Assembly: GCA_017507125.1 (NCBI GenBank)
Contig: JAFWBQ010000015.1
Location: 1-49,072, forward strand
Source: Lentisphaeria bacterium
Lineage (GTDB): Bacteria; Verrucomicrobiota; Lentisphaeria; Victivallales; Victivallaceae
Length of the DNA stretch: 49,072 bases
Reading direction: 5' to 3'
Position numbers and translations under genes: made by a program. The notes below the pieces were generated by a model. The model saw only the letters and a program-made list of their open reading frames with translations, made no database searches and was not told where the DNA came from. Of the stretch, positions 24,306 through 31,815 are shown in pieces; position 1 is the stretch's first letter; every line of letters begins with the position of its first letter.

Positions 24306-24650
24306 ATGGAAATACGTTTTGAATATATTGATAATGTTCTGATAGCCCATCTTCAAATGTTCCTTGACCGGAGCGGTGCCGAGAATTTCAAATATGTTTT
24401 GAGTGAACGGATGAAGTCCGGAGAAAAAATCGTTCTTGATCTGGAAAAACTGGTAAATATTGATAACTATGGCCTTGATGCACTCCTTGCCATGGCACAG
24501 AAAGCATTGGAAAACAATTCTTTGATCAAATTGGCAAGAGTCAGTGCCGATATGCAGATCGTTCTGGATATTACCAAAGTGTATCAGGTCTTTGAAATAT
24601 TCCCGACCATTGAAGAAGCGGTAAAAAGCTGTCAGGAGGAAGGGCGATGA
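24306..24650 (+). CDS. STAS-domain protein (anti-sigma-factor antagonist-like)
   Basis: The 114-residue cytoplasmic protein matches the STAS fold: a beta start (EIRFEYIDNVLIAHL), IVLDLEKLVNIDNYGLDALL (42-61), then VLDITKVYQVFEIFPTIEEAV (about 88-108). In SpoIIAA/RsbV proteins the central motif is D-S-S-G with a phosphorylated Ser; here residues 53-56 are D-N-Y-G, so Tyr55 takes that place. No anti-sigma kinase gene is seen in the window, though a decayed SpoIIE-type phosphatase fragment lies about 7 kb downstream. The gene lies between the flippase and a GT2 gene, whose start overlaps its stop. It may be a regulatory scaffold in the exopolysaccharide complex. Confidence 0.82.
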   Translation: MEIRFEYIDNVLIAHLQMFLDRSGAENFKYVLSERMKSGEKIVLDLEKLVNIDNYGLDALLAMAQKALENNSLIKLARVSADMQIVLDITKVYQVFEIFPTIEEAVKSCQEEGR

Positions 24651-25462
24651 TTTCAGTTTTGATGCGTTCACACAACGATATTCTTCATATAAAACAGACC
24701 GTCACTGCTCTGCTGGCACAGGATGTTGATGATGAGATCGAAATCATTTCATGCGATGACCGCTCAACGGATGGTACGGCAGAGTATCTTGCCGGCGTGG
24801 TTCAGCTCCGCCGCATTGCCCCGCCGGAAGGGAAATATGTTCCGGGTAAGACTCTTAATCATCTGGTTCGTCATGCTCAGGGGCAATATATCGTTTTCAA
24901 TAACGCGGACGCCATTCCTCAACACAAAGATTATTTGAAGAACCTGATCCAGCCGCTGAAAGACATGAGTGTAAATTGCGTATTCGGCAACCAGATCCCG
25001 CGGAAAAACGCTTTTGCCGTGGTTCGGAAAGATTATGAACGGGCATTCGGTGACGGTTCCATTTCCCGGAACTGGAACAAATTCTTTTCGCTTGTTTCCT
25101 CCGGATTCCGCAAAGAGGAATTGATAACACACCCCTTTGACGAAAATTTCCAATATTCAGAGGACTCCCAATGGGTCAACCGCCGGGAAGTAAAGATCGT
25201 TTATGTGCCTGATGCAGTGGTGGAGCACTCACACAATTATACTTTGAAAGAAGTCGAAAAACGCTTTTTCAACGAAGGCGTGGCTGATAAGCAGATGGGA
25301 AAAAAATCGCCCGGAGTTTTGCGTACATGGAAAACCATTTGTGCCGAAACCTTGCGGGATTGGATTTATATAGCCCGGTGCAGTGCATGGCAGGAGTTCT
25401 TCTATGCGCCCCGTTACCGTTATGTACAAAAAATGAGCTATTGCCGAGGGACACGAGCATGA
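24647..25462 (+). CDS. Glycosyltransferase family 2
   Basis: The 271-residue GT-A protein begins MISVLMRSHNDILHIKQT, the usual GT2 strand-turn. It has IEIISCDDRSTDGTAEYL (32-49) with the nucleotide-binding D-D-x-S-x-D-G-T, and YIVFNNADAIPQHKDYL (about 84-100), which takes the place of the D-x-D metal site as N-A-D-A. A candidate catalytic base follows in FQYSEDSQWVNR. No membrane helix is evident. A GGAGGAAGG run just before ATG 24647 is an excellent ribosome-binding site, and the start overlaps the STAS stop. It probably adds one sugar of the repeat unit. The donor is unknown. Confidence 0.88.
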   Translation: MISVLMRSHNDILHIKQTVTALLAQDVDDEIEIISCDDRSTDGTAEYLAGVVQLRRIAPPEGKYVPGKTLNHLVRHAQGQYIVFNNADAIPQHKDYLKNLIQPLKDMSVNCVFGNQIPRKNAFAVVRKDYERAFGDGSISRNWNKFFSLVSSGFRKEELITHPFDENFQYSEDSQWVNRREVKIVYVPDAVVEHSHNYTLKEVEKRFFNEGVADKQMGKKSPGVLRTWKTICAETLRDWIYIARCSAWQEFFYAPRYRYVQKMSYCRGTRA

Positions 25463-26655
25463 AAATAGCCCATATTGTCCGCCGTTTCACCTTTTCTGAA
25501 TGGGGAGGCACTGAAAGCGTCGTCTGGCATATTGCCGGAGAGCAGAAAGCTCAGGGTCTGACCCCTGAGATACTCTGCACTGCCGCACTGGATCAACCGG
25601 GCACAGAAATCGTTGAGGGAATCACCATCAGACGTTTTCCTTATTTTTACCCTTATTTTCCCATGCCGGCCGGGGACAGACTTGCTCTGGATAAAAAGGG
25701 CGGTAATCCCTTTTCTCCCGAACTTATGAAAATGCTGCGGACAGGCAATTATGATATCTTTCATATCCATGCAGGCGGCAGACTTGCCAACTATGCCATG
25801 CGCCTTGCGGGAAAAACTGCTGTTCCGACAGTAATGAGTCTCCATGGCGGCTCCTGTGCCATTCCGGAACAGGAAATGACCCTGATGCTCCAGCCCCTGA
25901 AACGCAAATTCAGTTACGGCGGAATTGCCGACCGTATTTTCAATGCCCGAAAAGCACCTGAGAGTCAGGCCGATGTGCTTCTGGCCCTGAGCAGGGAGGA
26001 AGTGGAAAAATTGCAAACACGTTATCCGGATAAGCGCATCGAACTTTTTCCCAACGGTATTCTGCATCGGGAACTGCCGGAAAGTGGCGATTTCCGCCTG
26101 AAGTACAACATTCCGGAAGATAAAAAACTTCTGCTTTGCATCTCGCGTATTGATTATCAGAAAAACCAGAAGATTTTGCTGGAAATTTTGAAGAAAAACA
26201 GTGATACCCATCTGCTGCTTATCGGTCCCGTGACTGCAAAATGGTATTTGGAAGAGGTGATTGCTGAAGCAGAAAATGCAAACCTCAAAAAGCGTTTGAC
26301 AGTGATTCCCGGGCTGCCCCCTGACAGTATTGAACTTTTACAGGCTTTGAAAACAGCATATTGTTTCATTCTTCCCTCCCGTCACGAACCTTTCGGTATC
26401 GCGGCTCTGGAGGCACTGGATGCCCGGACTCCTCTCATCGCCTCAAAGGTAGGCGGTTTGAAAGATTTTCTGACAGACGGTAAAAATGCCCTTCTTTTTG
26501 AAGACAATAATATTGCAGAACTGTTGAACGCATACGATCGTCTTGCCTCTTTACGGGAAAAAATTATTGAAGGCGGTACAATAACGGCCTCCGGATACAA
26601 CTGGCAGAGCATTGCCGGGAAACTGACAAACATTTACCGGGAGCTTTTGAAGTGA
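25459..26655 (+). CDS. Glycosyltransferase family 4
   Basis: The 398-residue protein starts at ATG 25459, which overlaps the GT2 stop and follows GAGGG (25446-25450); an upstream in-frame ATG at 25327 would overlap the GT2 by 136 bases and add residues unlike a GT4 start. GT4 hallmarks are the N-terminal IVRRFTFSEWGGTESVVWH (acceptor-side glycine loop), ISRIDYQKN in the donor domain, and the E-x-7-E motif in FILPSRHEPFGIAALEALDA with VGGLKDFLTDGKNALLF after it. It is cytoplasmic and would elongate the lipid-linked oligosaccharide. It overlaps the next gene by GTGA. Confidence 0.9.
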   Translation: MKIAHIVRRFTFSEWGGTESVVWHIAGEQKAQGLTPEILCTAALDQPGTEIVEGITIRRFPYFYPYFPMPAGDRLALDKKGGNPFSPELMKMLRTGNYDIFHIHAGGRLANYAMRLAGKTAVPTVMSLHGGSCAIPEQEMTLMLQPLKRKFSYGGIADRIFNARKAPESQADVLLALSREEVEKLQTRYPDKRIELFPNGILHRELPESGDFRLKYNIPEDKKLLLCISRIDYQKNQKILLEILKKNSDTHLLLIGPVTAKWYLEEVIAEAENANLKKRLTVIPGLPPDSIELLQALKTAYCFILPSRHEPFGIAALEALDARTPLIASKVGGLKDFLTDGKNALLFEDNNIAELLNAYDRLASLREKIIEGGTITASGYNWQSIAGKLTNIYRELLK

Positions 26656-27734
26656 AAAATATTCTCTGTATCGGCAAATACAATGGCATTATAGGCGGTA
26701 TCGAGCGTTACATGCAGCAAAGTGCCGGACTGCTGCGGAAAAACAACTTTTCCGTACATTACCTCTATACGGAAGAAGGAGGCAAAGAGCAGGAACTTTT
26801 TGCCTCGGCTTTTGACAGCATCGGGCGTTTTTCTCCGGAAAGCAGCTTGATTTCATCGGCAGATACAGTGATCGTTCATAATATCATACCTCCGGAACTC
26901 CTTAAATATCTCCCTGCAAAGAAGACCTTCTTTTTCGCCCATGACCACAATATTTACTGTCGGCGCCATCACTATTACTGGCCCGTCGGCAGAATAAACT
27001 GTCACCGGAAATACAACAGGTTCATTTGCAAGCTCTGTTCTCTGGGGCGCAACAGTGCCCCGCCTCTGTCAGAATACAGGAAACTTCCGGCACTGGTTCT
27101 TTCAGATTTTATGAGAGACAATCTGCTCAAAAACGGTTTTAAAAAGGTCTTCAAGCTGCCGGCTTTCATAAAAACTGTTGATAAGGAGCATAAATTCATG
27201 CCGGGGAATGTGCTGCGTATTCTTTTCCTCGGCCAGCTTATCCGGGGCAAAGGTGCCGATTTGATGCTCAAAACCCTCGCAAAACTGGATATTCCCTTTT
27301 CATGTACCATTGCAGGAGACGGCAATGACCGTCAGATGCTTGAAAAAATGGTCAGGCGTTTCAAGTTGGAAAAGAAGGTACAATTCACCGGATTTGTCAG
27401 TGACACAGAAAAATTATGGGAGCAGTGCGACGTATTCTTTTTTCCCATCCGCTGGCAGGAACCCTTTGGGCTGGTTGCACTCGAAGCCATGGCACACGGC
27501 GTGCCGGTGATTGCCTTTGCCCTGGGAGGGATCAGAGAACATCTGACTGATGCTTGCGGCGCTTTGATCCCAGAGAAAAACATTCAACGCGCCGCAGAGG
27601 CCCTGACTCTCTTTTTCCGGACCCCGGAACTCCTGAAGAACTCCGGCGACCAGGGGCTGCTGCAGGCAAAAAATAAATTTTCGGAAAAACAATTCGTGGA
27701 ACAATTCAAAAAAATACTGGAGTCGATGCCATGA
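26652..27734 (+). CDS. Glycosyltransferase family 4 (GTG start)
   Basis: The 360-residue protein starts at GTG 26652, which overlaps the previous stop and has GGGAG (26639-26643) about 8 bases before it. It opens with NGIIGGIERYMQQSAGLL, a typical GT4 glycine loop. A Cys- and His-rich stretch (HDHNIYCRRHHYYW, then CHRKYNRFICKLC, about 97-130) recalls a small zinc-binding insertion found in some GT4 enzymes. The donor domain has FLGQLIRGKGADLML and PIRWQEPFGLVALEAMAHG with the E-x-7-E motif. It is cytoplasmic and most likely acts in repeat-unit assembly. It overlaps the GT4-GT26 fusion that follows by ATGA. Confidence 0.9.
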   Translation: MKNILCIGKYNGIIGGIERYMQQSAGLLRKNNFSVHYLYTEEGGKEQELFASAFDSIGRFSPESSLISSADTVIVHNIIPPELLKYLPAKKTFFFAHDHNIYCRRHHYYWPVGRINCHRKYNRFICKLCSLGRNSAPPLSEYRKLPALVLSDFMRDNLLKNGFKKVFKLPAFIKTVDKEHKFMPGNVLRILFLGQLIRGKGADLMLKTLAKLDIPFSCTIAGDGNDRQMLEKMVRRFKLEKKVQFTGFVSDTEKLWEQCDVFFFPIRWQEPFGLVALEAMAHGVPVIAFALGGIREHLTDACGALIPEKNIQRAAEALTLFFRTPELLKNSGDQGLLQAKNKFSEKQFVEQFKKILESMP

Positions 27735-29518
27735 AAATATTACTTTCGGCAATACCTTTTGATAACGGTAAATCCGGTATTTCCGTTTATATCCGGGAGG
27801 TGGTCAAGGCTCTTGAAGCCCAGGGGCATGATCTGACTTTGATCGTGGAAGATGACGGTGCCGCAGAGTTTGAACGTTTTGATCTGATCCGGATCAAAAA
27901 ACGGCGCGCTCTTTTTTCCATGCTTTACAGTCTGTTCATTCTGCCGTGGCGGATAAACTGGAAAAAGTACGACTTTTGCATCATGCTTGCTGCCAACCGG
28001 CGGGTGTTCTGCCGTTATCCTGTTTTTACGATTGCAGTCGTGCATGATCTGTCGCAGTACCATGTACCGGTTAAGTACGACCGGTTCCGGATGTTCTATA
28101 TAAAACGGGTGCTGCCTTACTATGTACGCAAGGCGCAAAGTATTGCGGCCATAAGCCAATCGACCCGGAACGATCTTGTCAAATACTGGCACGTCCCTGA
28201 AGAAAAGATAACTGTGGTCTACAACGGTTTCACGCCTCCGGAAAAAATTGAAACTGAAAAACTCAAGCAGATACTTTATATTTCCCGCATTGAACATCCC
28301 GGAAAAAATCATTTGAATCTGCTCAAAGCATTTGAACTCCTTCCGGAAGAGCTGCGTCAGGCATATACTCTTGTCATGCCCGGGGCAAGTTGGAGCGGGG
28401 CTGAGGCTGTTTTTGAGTATGCGGAAAAATCTCCCTGTAAAAATCAGTTCCAATTCACCGGCTTTGCGGAGTCGGCAAAGCTGCCGGAACTTTATGCTCA
28501 AAGTGCCATGTATATATTTCCGTCGCATTTTGAAGGCTTCGGATTATCTCTGCTTGAAGCGATGCATGCCGGGCTGCCTTGTGCGTGTTCCAATAATTCT
28601 TCGCTGGGTGAACTCGGTGAAGGTGCTGCAGAACTCTTCGACCCGGCTTCGGTTCAGGAAATATCTGATGCCATGAAAAAAATTCTTTCAGATCCGGCCT
28701 GTCAGCAGGAGTTGAGCCGGAAAGGCAGGGAGCGGGCAGCCCATTTCTGCTGGCAGAAGACGGCTGAAGAGTTGCTTTCTGTTTACCATAACCGGAAAGC
28801 ATCAGTATTCGGCGTTCCCTTTTTCAGCGGAACCATGGATGAAGCACTGCAGCAAGTTGATCTCCTTGTAAAAAATTCAAGGGCGCATCATATTGCGTTT
28901 ATCAATGCTCATTGTCTGAATATTGCATACAAAAACAAAGAGTACAAACAGATCCTCAAAGATTGTTCTGTCGTTTTTGCCGACGGGATCGGTGCTGAAA
29001 TCGGCGCAAAACTGTTGGGGTATCAAGTTGAAGAGAACGTCAATGGTACTGATATGTTCCCGCTGCTTGCTGAAAAACCATACCGTATCTACCTTTTCGG
29101 CGGAGCTCCCGGCGTGGCGCAAAAAGCGTTGGAAAACGCCCGGAACATAAAGGGAAAAGCCGAATTTGTCGGCTGTGCAGACGGATTTTTCAAAGAGAAA
29201 AGTGAAGAAGAGATCTTTGCAGAACTTTCGTCTCTCAAAGTCGATATCCTTCTTGTCGCCCTGGGAGTGCCCAAGCAGGAAGAGTGGATAAATAAACATA
29301 TTGACCAACTTCCCGGATGTGTGGCGATCGGAGTCGGCGGCTTGCTGGACTTTGTTTCTGAACGTATTCCGAGAGCACCGAAGTGGATGCGGAAACTCAA
29401 CATTGAATGGTGTTTCCGTCTTTATTGTGAACCGGTAAGATTATTCAAACGTTATATCATCGGAAATCCCCTGTTTATCGCCAGAGTTTTCCAGAGTAAA
29501 TTATGGAGGAAAAAATGA
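27731..29518 (+). CDS. Bifunctional GT4-GT26 (WecG/TagA/CpsF) glycosyltransferase fusion
   Basis: The 595-residue protein joins two complete transferase domains in one frame. Residues 1-350 form a GT4 enzyme (GKSGISVYIREVV near 13-25, LYISRIEHPGKNH 182-194, SHFEGFGLSLLEAMHAG 265-281). Residues 357-590 form a GT26 domain like WecG/TagA, with FINAHCLNIAY (390-400), VVFADGIGAEIGAKLLG (414-430; Asp418 at the position of the proposed catalytic Asp), VNGTDMF (437-443), VGCADGFF (480-487) and ALGVPKQEEWI (510-520). WecG/TagA enzymes add the second sugar, often ManNAc, to a lipid-linked GlcNAc. The fusion may carry out two successive steps. Both domains look intact. Confidence 0.92.
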   Translation: MKILLSAIPFDNGKSGISVYIREVVKALEAQGHDLTLIVEDDGAAEFERFDLIRIKKRRALFSMLYSLFILPWRINWKKYDFCIMLAANRRVFCRYPVFTIAVVHDLSQYHVPVKYDRFRMFYIKRVLPYYVRKAQSIAAISQSTRNDLVKYWHVPEEKITVVYNGFTPPEKIETEKLKQILYISRIEHPGKNHLNLLKAFELLPEELRQAYTLVMPGASWSGAEAVFEYAEKSPCKNQFQFTGFAESAKLPELYAQSAMYIFPSHFEGFGLSLLEAMHAGLPCACSNNSSLGELGEGAAELFDPASVQEISDAMKKILSDPACQQELSRKGRERAAHFCWQKTAEELLSVYHNRKASVFGVPFFSGTMDEALQQVDLLVKNSRAHHIAFINAHCLNIAYKNKEYKQILKDCSVVFADGIGAEIGAKLLGYQVEENVNGTDMFPLLAEKPYRIYLFGGAPGVAQKALENARNIKGKAEFVGCADGFFKEKSEEEIFAELSSLKVDILLVALGVPKQEEWINKHIDQLPGCVAIGVGGLLDFVSERIPRAPKWMRKLNIEWCFRLYCEPVRLFKRYIIGNPLFIARVFQSKLWRKK

Positions 29519-30429
29519 AAAAACTTTATTCCCTTTTGATTGCATTTGCCGTTGTATCCACTTTTGCGGGATGTTCGCTGAACTCCCCATATGACTACGG
29601 TACAAACTGGCTGATCCGTGAAAATGACATTCCCCAGTATTATTCAAAATTTGATTTGTTTTACATCGGCAAGGCTCCTGCCGCTTATGGAAACACACAC
29701 GACATTAATTTCAATTGGGCAAAAACCCATACCAACGACATTTTCGGGCGCGGTGTGAGAGTTTTTGCTCCTGAAATACAAAATCCGGATGTAAAAAATG
29801 TTTCTGCAGCTTTGGAATATTACCTTGATAATTTTCATAAAAGCGGACATCCTTTTGTGCTGCTTGCAGAAGGTAAAGCTGCCGATCTACTTTACGCCGC
29901 CATGAAAAAGGTCAGCGGCTTGACGGTAAAAAATGGTTTTATCGCCGCCTATTTGCCTGATATGCAGCCCAAAACCGCAGAAGAGATCGCTGATGACTTT
30001 TTCTGGGATAACCTGAAAGCTGCCGCCAATGCTGATGACTACGGAGTGATCGTAACCTGGACAAGCCGCATCAATAATGAAAAAACAGATAATCCGGCGT
30101 TGAAAAAAGGTATTTACTGTATCAACCCTCTCAATTGGAAACTGGATGGAACTCCGGGAACTGCCAATGAAAATATCAAGGCAGTGTTCTACATGCCGGA
30201 ACATAAAAATCATTTCTGGCGAAAAGTGGAGAAAAAAAATTTCTGCAGTGCAGTGATAGATCTTGAACAGGGCGTACTGAATATAAAGTGTCCCCAACCG
30301 CTTCTGCATGTTTCCAATGGCAAATTTACCAAAAACAGCATCTCTCTTTTTGCCGGAAACATTTCCGCCAATGCACTGAGAAGAACTCAAAAACTGATAA
30401 AATATCGTGAATGGAGAAGTATGAAATGA
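29515..30429 (+). CDS. DUF3089-like lipoprotein, nucleophile motif lost
   Basis: The 304-residue product starts at ATG 29515 after GGAGG (29505-29509). Its signal peptide ends in the lipobox FAGC (Cys20), so it is a lipoprotein. The body follows the DUF3089 (lipase-like alpha/beta hydrolase) layout: FDLFYIGKAP (46-55) for the family's D-x-F-Y-x-H-P-T, VRVFAPEIQNPD (81-92) for V-Y-A-P-x-Y-R-Q, SAALEYYLDNF (97-107), and GHPFVLLAEGKAADLL (111-126). In the last segment the usual G-H-S-Q-G nucleophile elbow is replaced by A-E-G-K-A, so hydrolase activity is unlikely. It overlaps the GT fusion. Its role may be binding or scaffolding at the membrane. Confidence 0.68.
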   Translation: MKKLYSLLIAFAVVSTFAGCSLNSPYDYGTNWLIRENDIPQYYSKFDLFYIGKAPAAYGNTHDINFNWAKTHTNDIFGRGVRVFAPEIQNPDVKNVSAALEYYLDNFHKSGHPFVLLAEGKAADLLYAAMKKVSGLTVKNGFIAAYLPDMQPKTAEEIADDFFWDNLKAAANADDYGVIVTWTSRINNEKTDNPALKKGIYCINPLNWKLDGTPGTANENIKAVFYMPEHKNHFWRKVEKKNFCSAVIDLEQGVLNIKCPQPLLHVSNGKFTKNSISLFAGNISANALRRTQKLIKYREWRSMK

Positions 30430-31355
30430 GTTTTTTTGATTATCTTCCGGCTTACATACTGAATCATTCTCCCAAAATCATTGCGGCTTTTGAAATGGAT
30501 TTTCTGCGGAACCTTCCGGCATTTCAGAAAGCAATTCCCCAAAGTGAGAAGTTCACACTTTTTCTGCAGCTGGGCTGGTCGGCAGAGCTGCCCGAAGTCG
30601 CCCAAGAATTGAAAACCCGTCTTGCGGAAGCTCAAAAGGCATTCCCGGAAGCCCGTTTTATCATACTTGCCAATGCTCCGAAAGAAGAGGAGATCATCAA
30701 AAATTTCTGCGAGGTTTTTCTGGCAAGTCACAATGCCTTTCTTGATCCGTCACGTTATCCTCTGGCAAAGGCGACCCCACGGAAATTTGCGGCGGTATAC
30801 ATTGCCCGCATTACGCCCTTCAAGCGCCATGAACTTGCCGAAAAAGTACAAAATCTGCACTTGATAGGAAGTTATGCAGAAAAAGAAAAAGAATACTTCT
30901 CTCAAACCATCGCCCGTTTTCCCAACGCGAAATGGAGTCAGAAGATCCCCTCATTCTTTATCGGCAGAAGAATTTGCGAAGCTGCCTGCGGGTTGGCACT
31001 TTCTGCAGTAGAAGGAGCGATGTTTTCCTGCGGTGAATACTCCCTTTGCGGAATACCGGTCGTCAATACCAGAAATCTGGGGGGACGGGATACCTTGCTG
31101 CCGGAGTTTGCCGTCCGTTATGCCGATGATACTGCTGACAGCGTGGCAGAAAATGTGGAACATTTCGTCAACGATCCTATTGACCCGGCAGAAATCAGGA
31201 ATGGATTCCTGCGTCTGGCACAGCCGCAAAAAGAACTGGTGCAGGATTTGATAAATTCCATCGCCGGCAAGAAAGTTCCGCTGCCTCATAAGCTGAATAT
31301 AAGATGCCGTTTGCTGCCTCATACGAAATTGTTCCATGGAATACGGAGAAAGTAA
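30426..31355 (+). CDS. Glycosyltransferase-like protein (GT-B type, weakly recognised)
   Basis: The 309-residue product starts at ATG 30426, overlapping the previous stop, with GGAGAAG about 6-10 bases upstream. It has no signal peptide. The second half resembles the donor-binding domain of GT-B enzymes: VYIARITPFKRHELA (about 118-132), like the V-x-x-x-R-x-x-x-x-K-x-x-x-x-L strand, and SAVEGAMFSCGEYSLCGIPVVNTRNLGGRD (about 197-226), like the E-G-x-x-x-x-x-x-E-x-x-x-x-G-x-P-V loop. The first half is divergent. It is the last gene of the array. I am moderately sure of the fold and unsure of the reaction. Confidence 0.65.
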   Translation: MSFFDYLPAYILNHSPKIIAAFEMDFLRNLPAFQKAIPQSEKFTLFLQLGWSAELPEVAQELKTRLAEAQKAFPEARFIILANAPKEEEIIKNFCEVFLASHNAFLDPSRYPLAKATPRKFAAVYIARITPFKRHELAEKVQNLHLIGSYAEKEKEYFSQTIARFPNAKWSQKIPSFFIGRRICEAACGLALSAVEGAMFSCGEYSLCGIPVVNTRNLGGRDTLLPEFAVRYADDTADSVAENVEHFVNDPIDPAEIRNGFLRLAQPQKELVQDLINSIAGKKVPLPHKLNIRCRLLPHTKLFHGIRRK

Positions 31356-31815
31356 TTGCCCGGCTCTTGGAAGAAGTAATACGGGCCGACAGCTCAGTTA
31401 ATTACGGAATTTCAGACAACGTTCCCCTTTGAAGAAATTATATCCGGCAATCGTTTTCTGCCGTATTTTTCTCCTTCTGCGTTTAACGATCCAATAATGT
31501 CATTGGAGTAAAAGTAAATATTATCACCTGCATCAAGCTGTAATGGCAAGGGTATAAATGCAGAATCAAAGGATGCTCCCAACAACGGATTACAAGGGCC
31601 ATTGATAAAACTTGTATTTCCATTTTTCAAGCAGTAATGATGCCGGTGGTCTGTAAAACATCATCTCTTTGTTCTCTCTTCGGGGCGATGATTTGTTTTT
31701 AATTTTTGTGGTTCTTCAAGTAAAATCAAGATAAAAAATCCTGCATCTTCAATATGGCGGGGTGAGAAGAAGCAGAATATATGCTCAAAAAGCCCCTTAA
31801 AAGATGGAAGTGTAT
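31356..31815. other. 460-base gap with a decayed gene fragment
   Basis: This gap separates the exopolysaccharide island from the minus-strand transporter and carries no intact gene. Its central part holds a minus-strand remnant related to SpoIIE phosphatases, annotated separately. A 42-codon plus-strand frame at 31304-31432 has no ribosome-binding site and was not accepted. No clear intrinsic terminator for either flanking gene was found. Confidence 0.6.
31412..31660 (-). pseudogene. Remnant of a SpoIIE/PP2C-type phosphatase C-terminus
   Basis: On the minus strand, about 82 codons between an in-frame TGA (complement of 31661-31663) and the stop at 31412-31414 encode a segment with LQLDAGDNIYFYSNDIIGS and NAEGEKYGRKRL. 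This follows the L-x-P-G-D-x-L-x-L-Y-T-D-G-x-x-E-A and N-x-x-G-E-x-F-G-x-x-R-L ending of SpoIIE-type serine phosphatases, preceded by a DHRHHYCLKNG stretch where A-G-H-x-P normally lies. The metal-binding Asp of T-D-G is replaced by Asn. The rest of the domain is missing, and the same frame continues upstream only beyond the stop. SpoIIE phosphatases normally act on STAS proteins such as the one at 24306. Confidence 0.45.

Noticed and set aside
25327..25458. N-terminal extension of the GT4 gene at 25459
   Set aside because: It overlaps the GT2 coding region by 136 bases. The internal ATG has a better ribosome-binding site and gives the proper GT4 start.
31304..31432. 42-codon plus-strand frame after the last glycosyltransferase
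   Set aside because: There is no ribosome-binding site and it mostly overlaps the end of the previous gene and the pseudogene. It has no recognisable motif.
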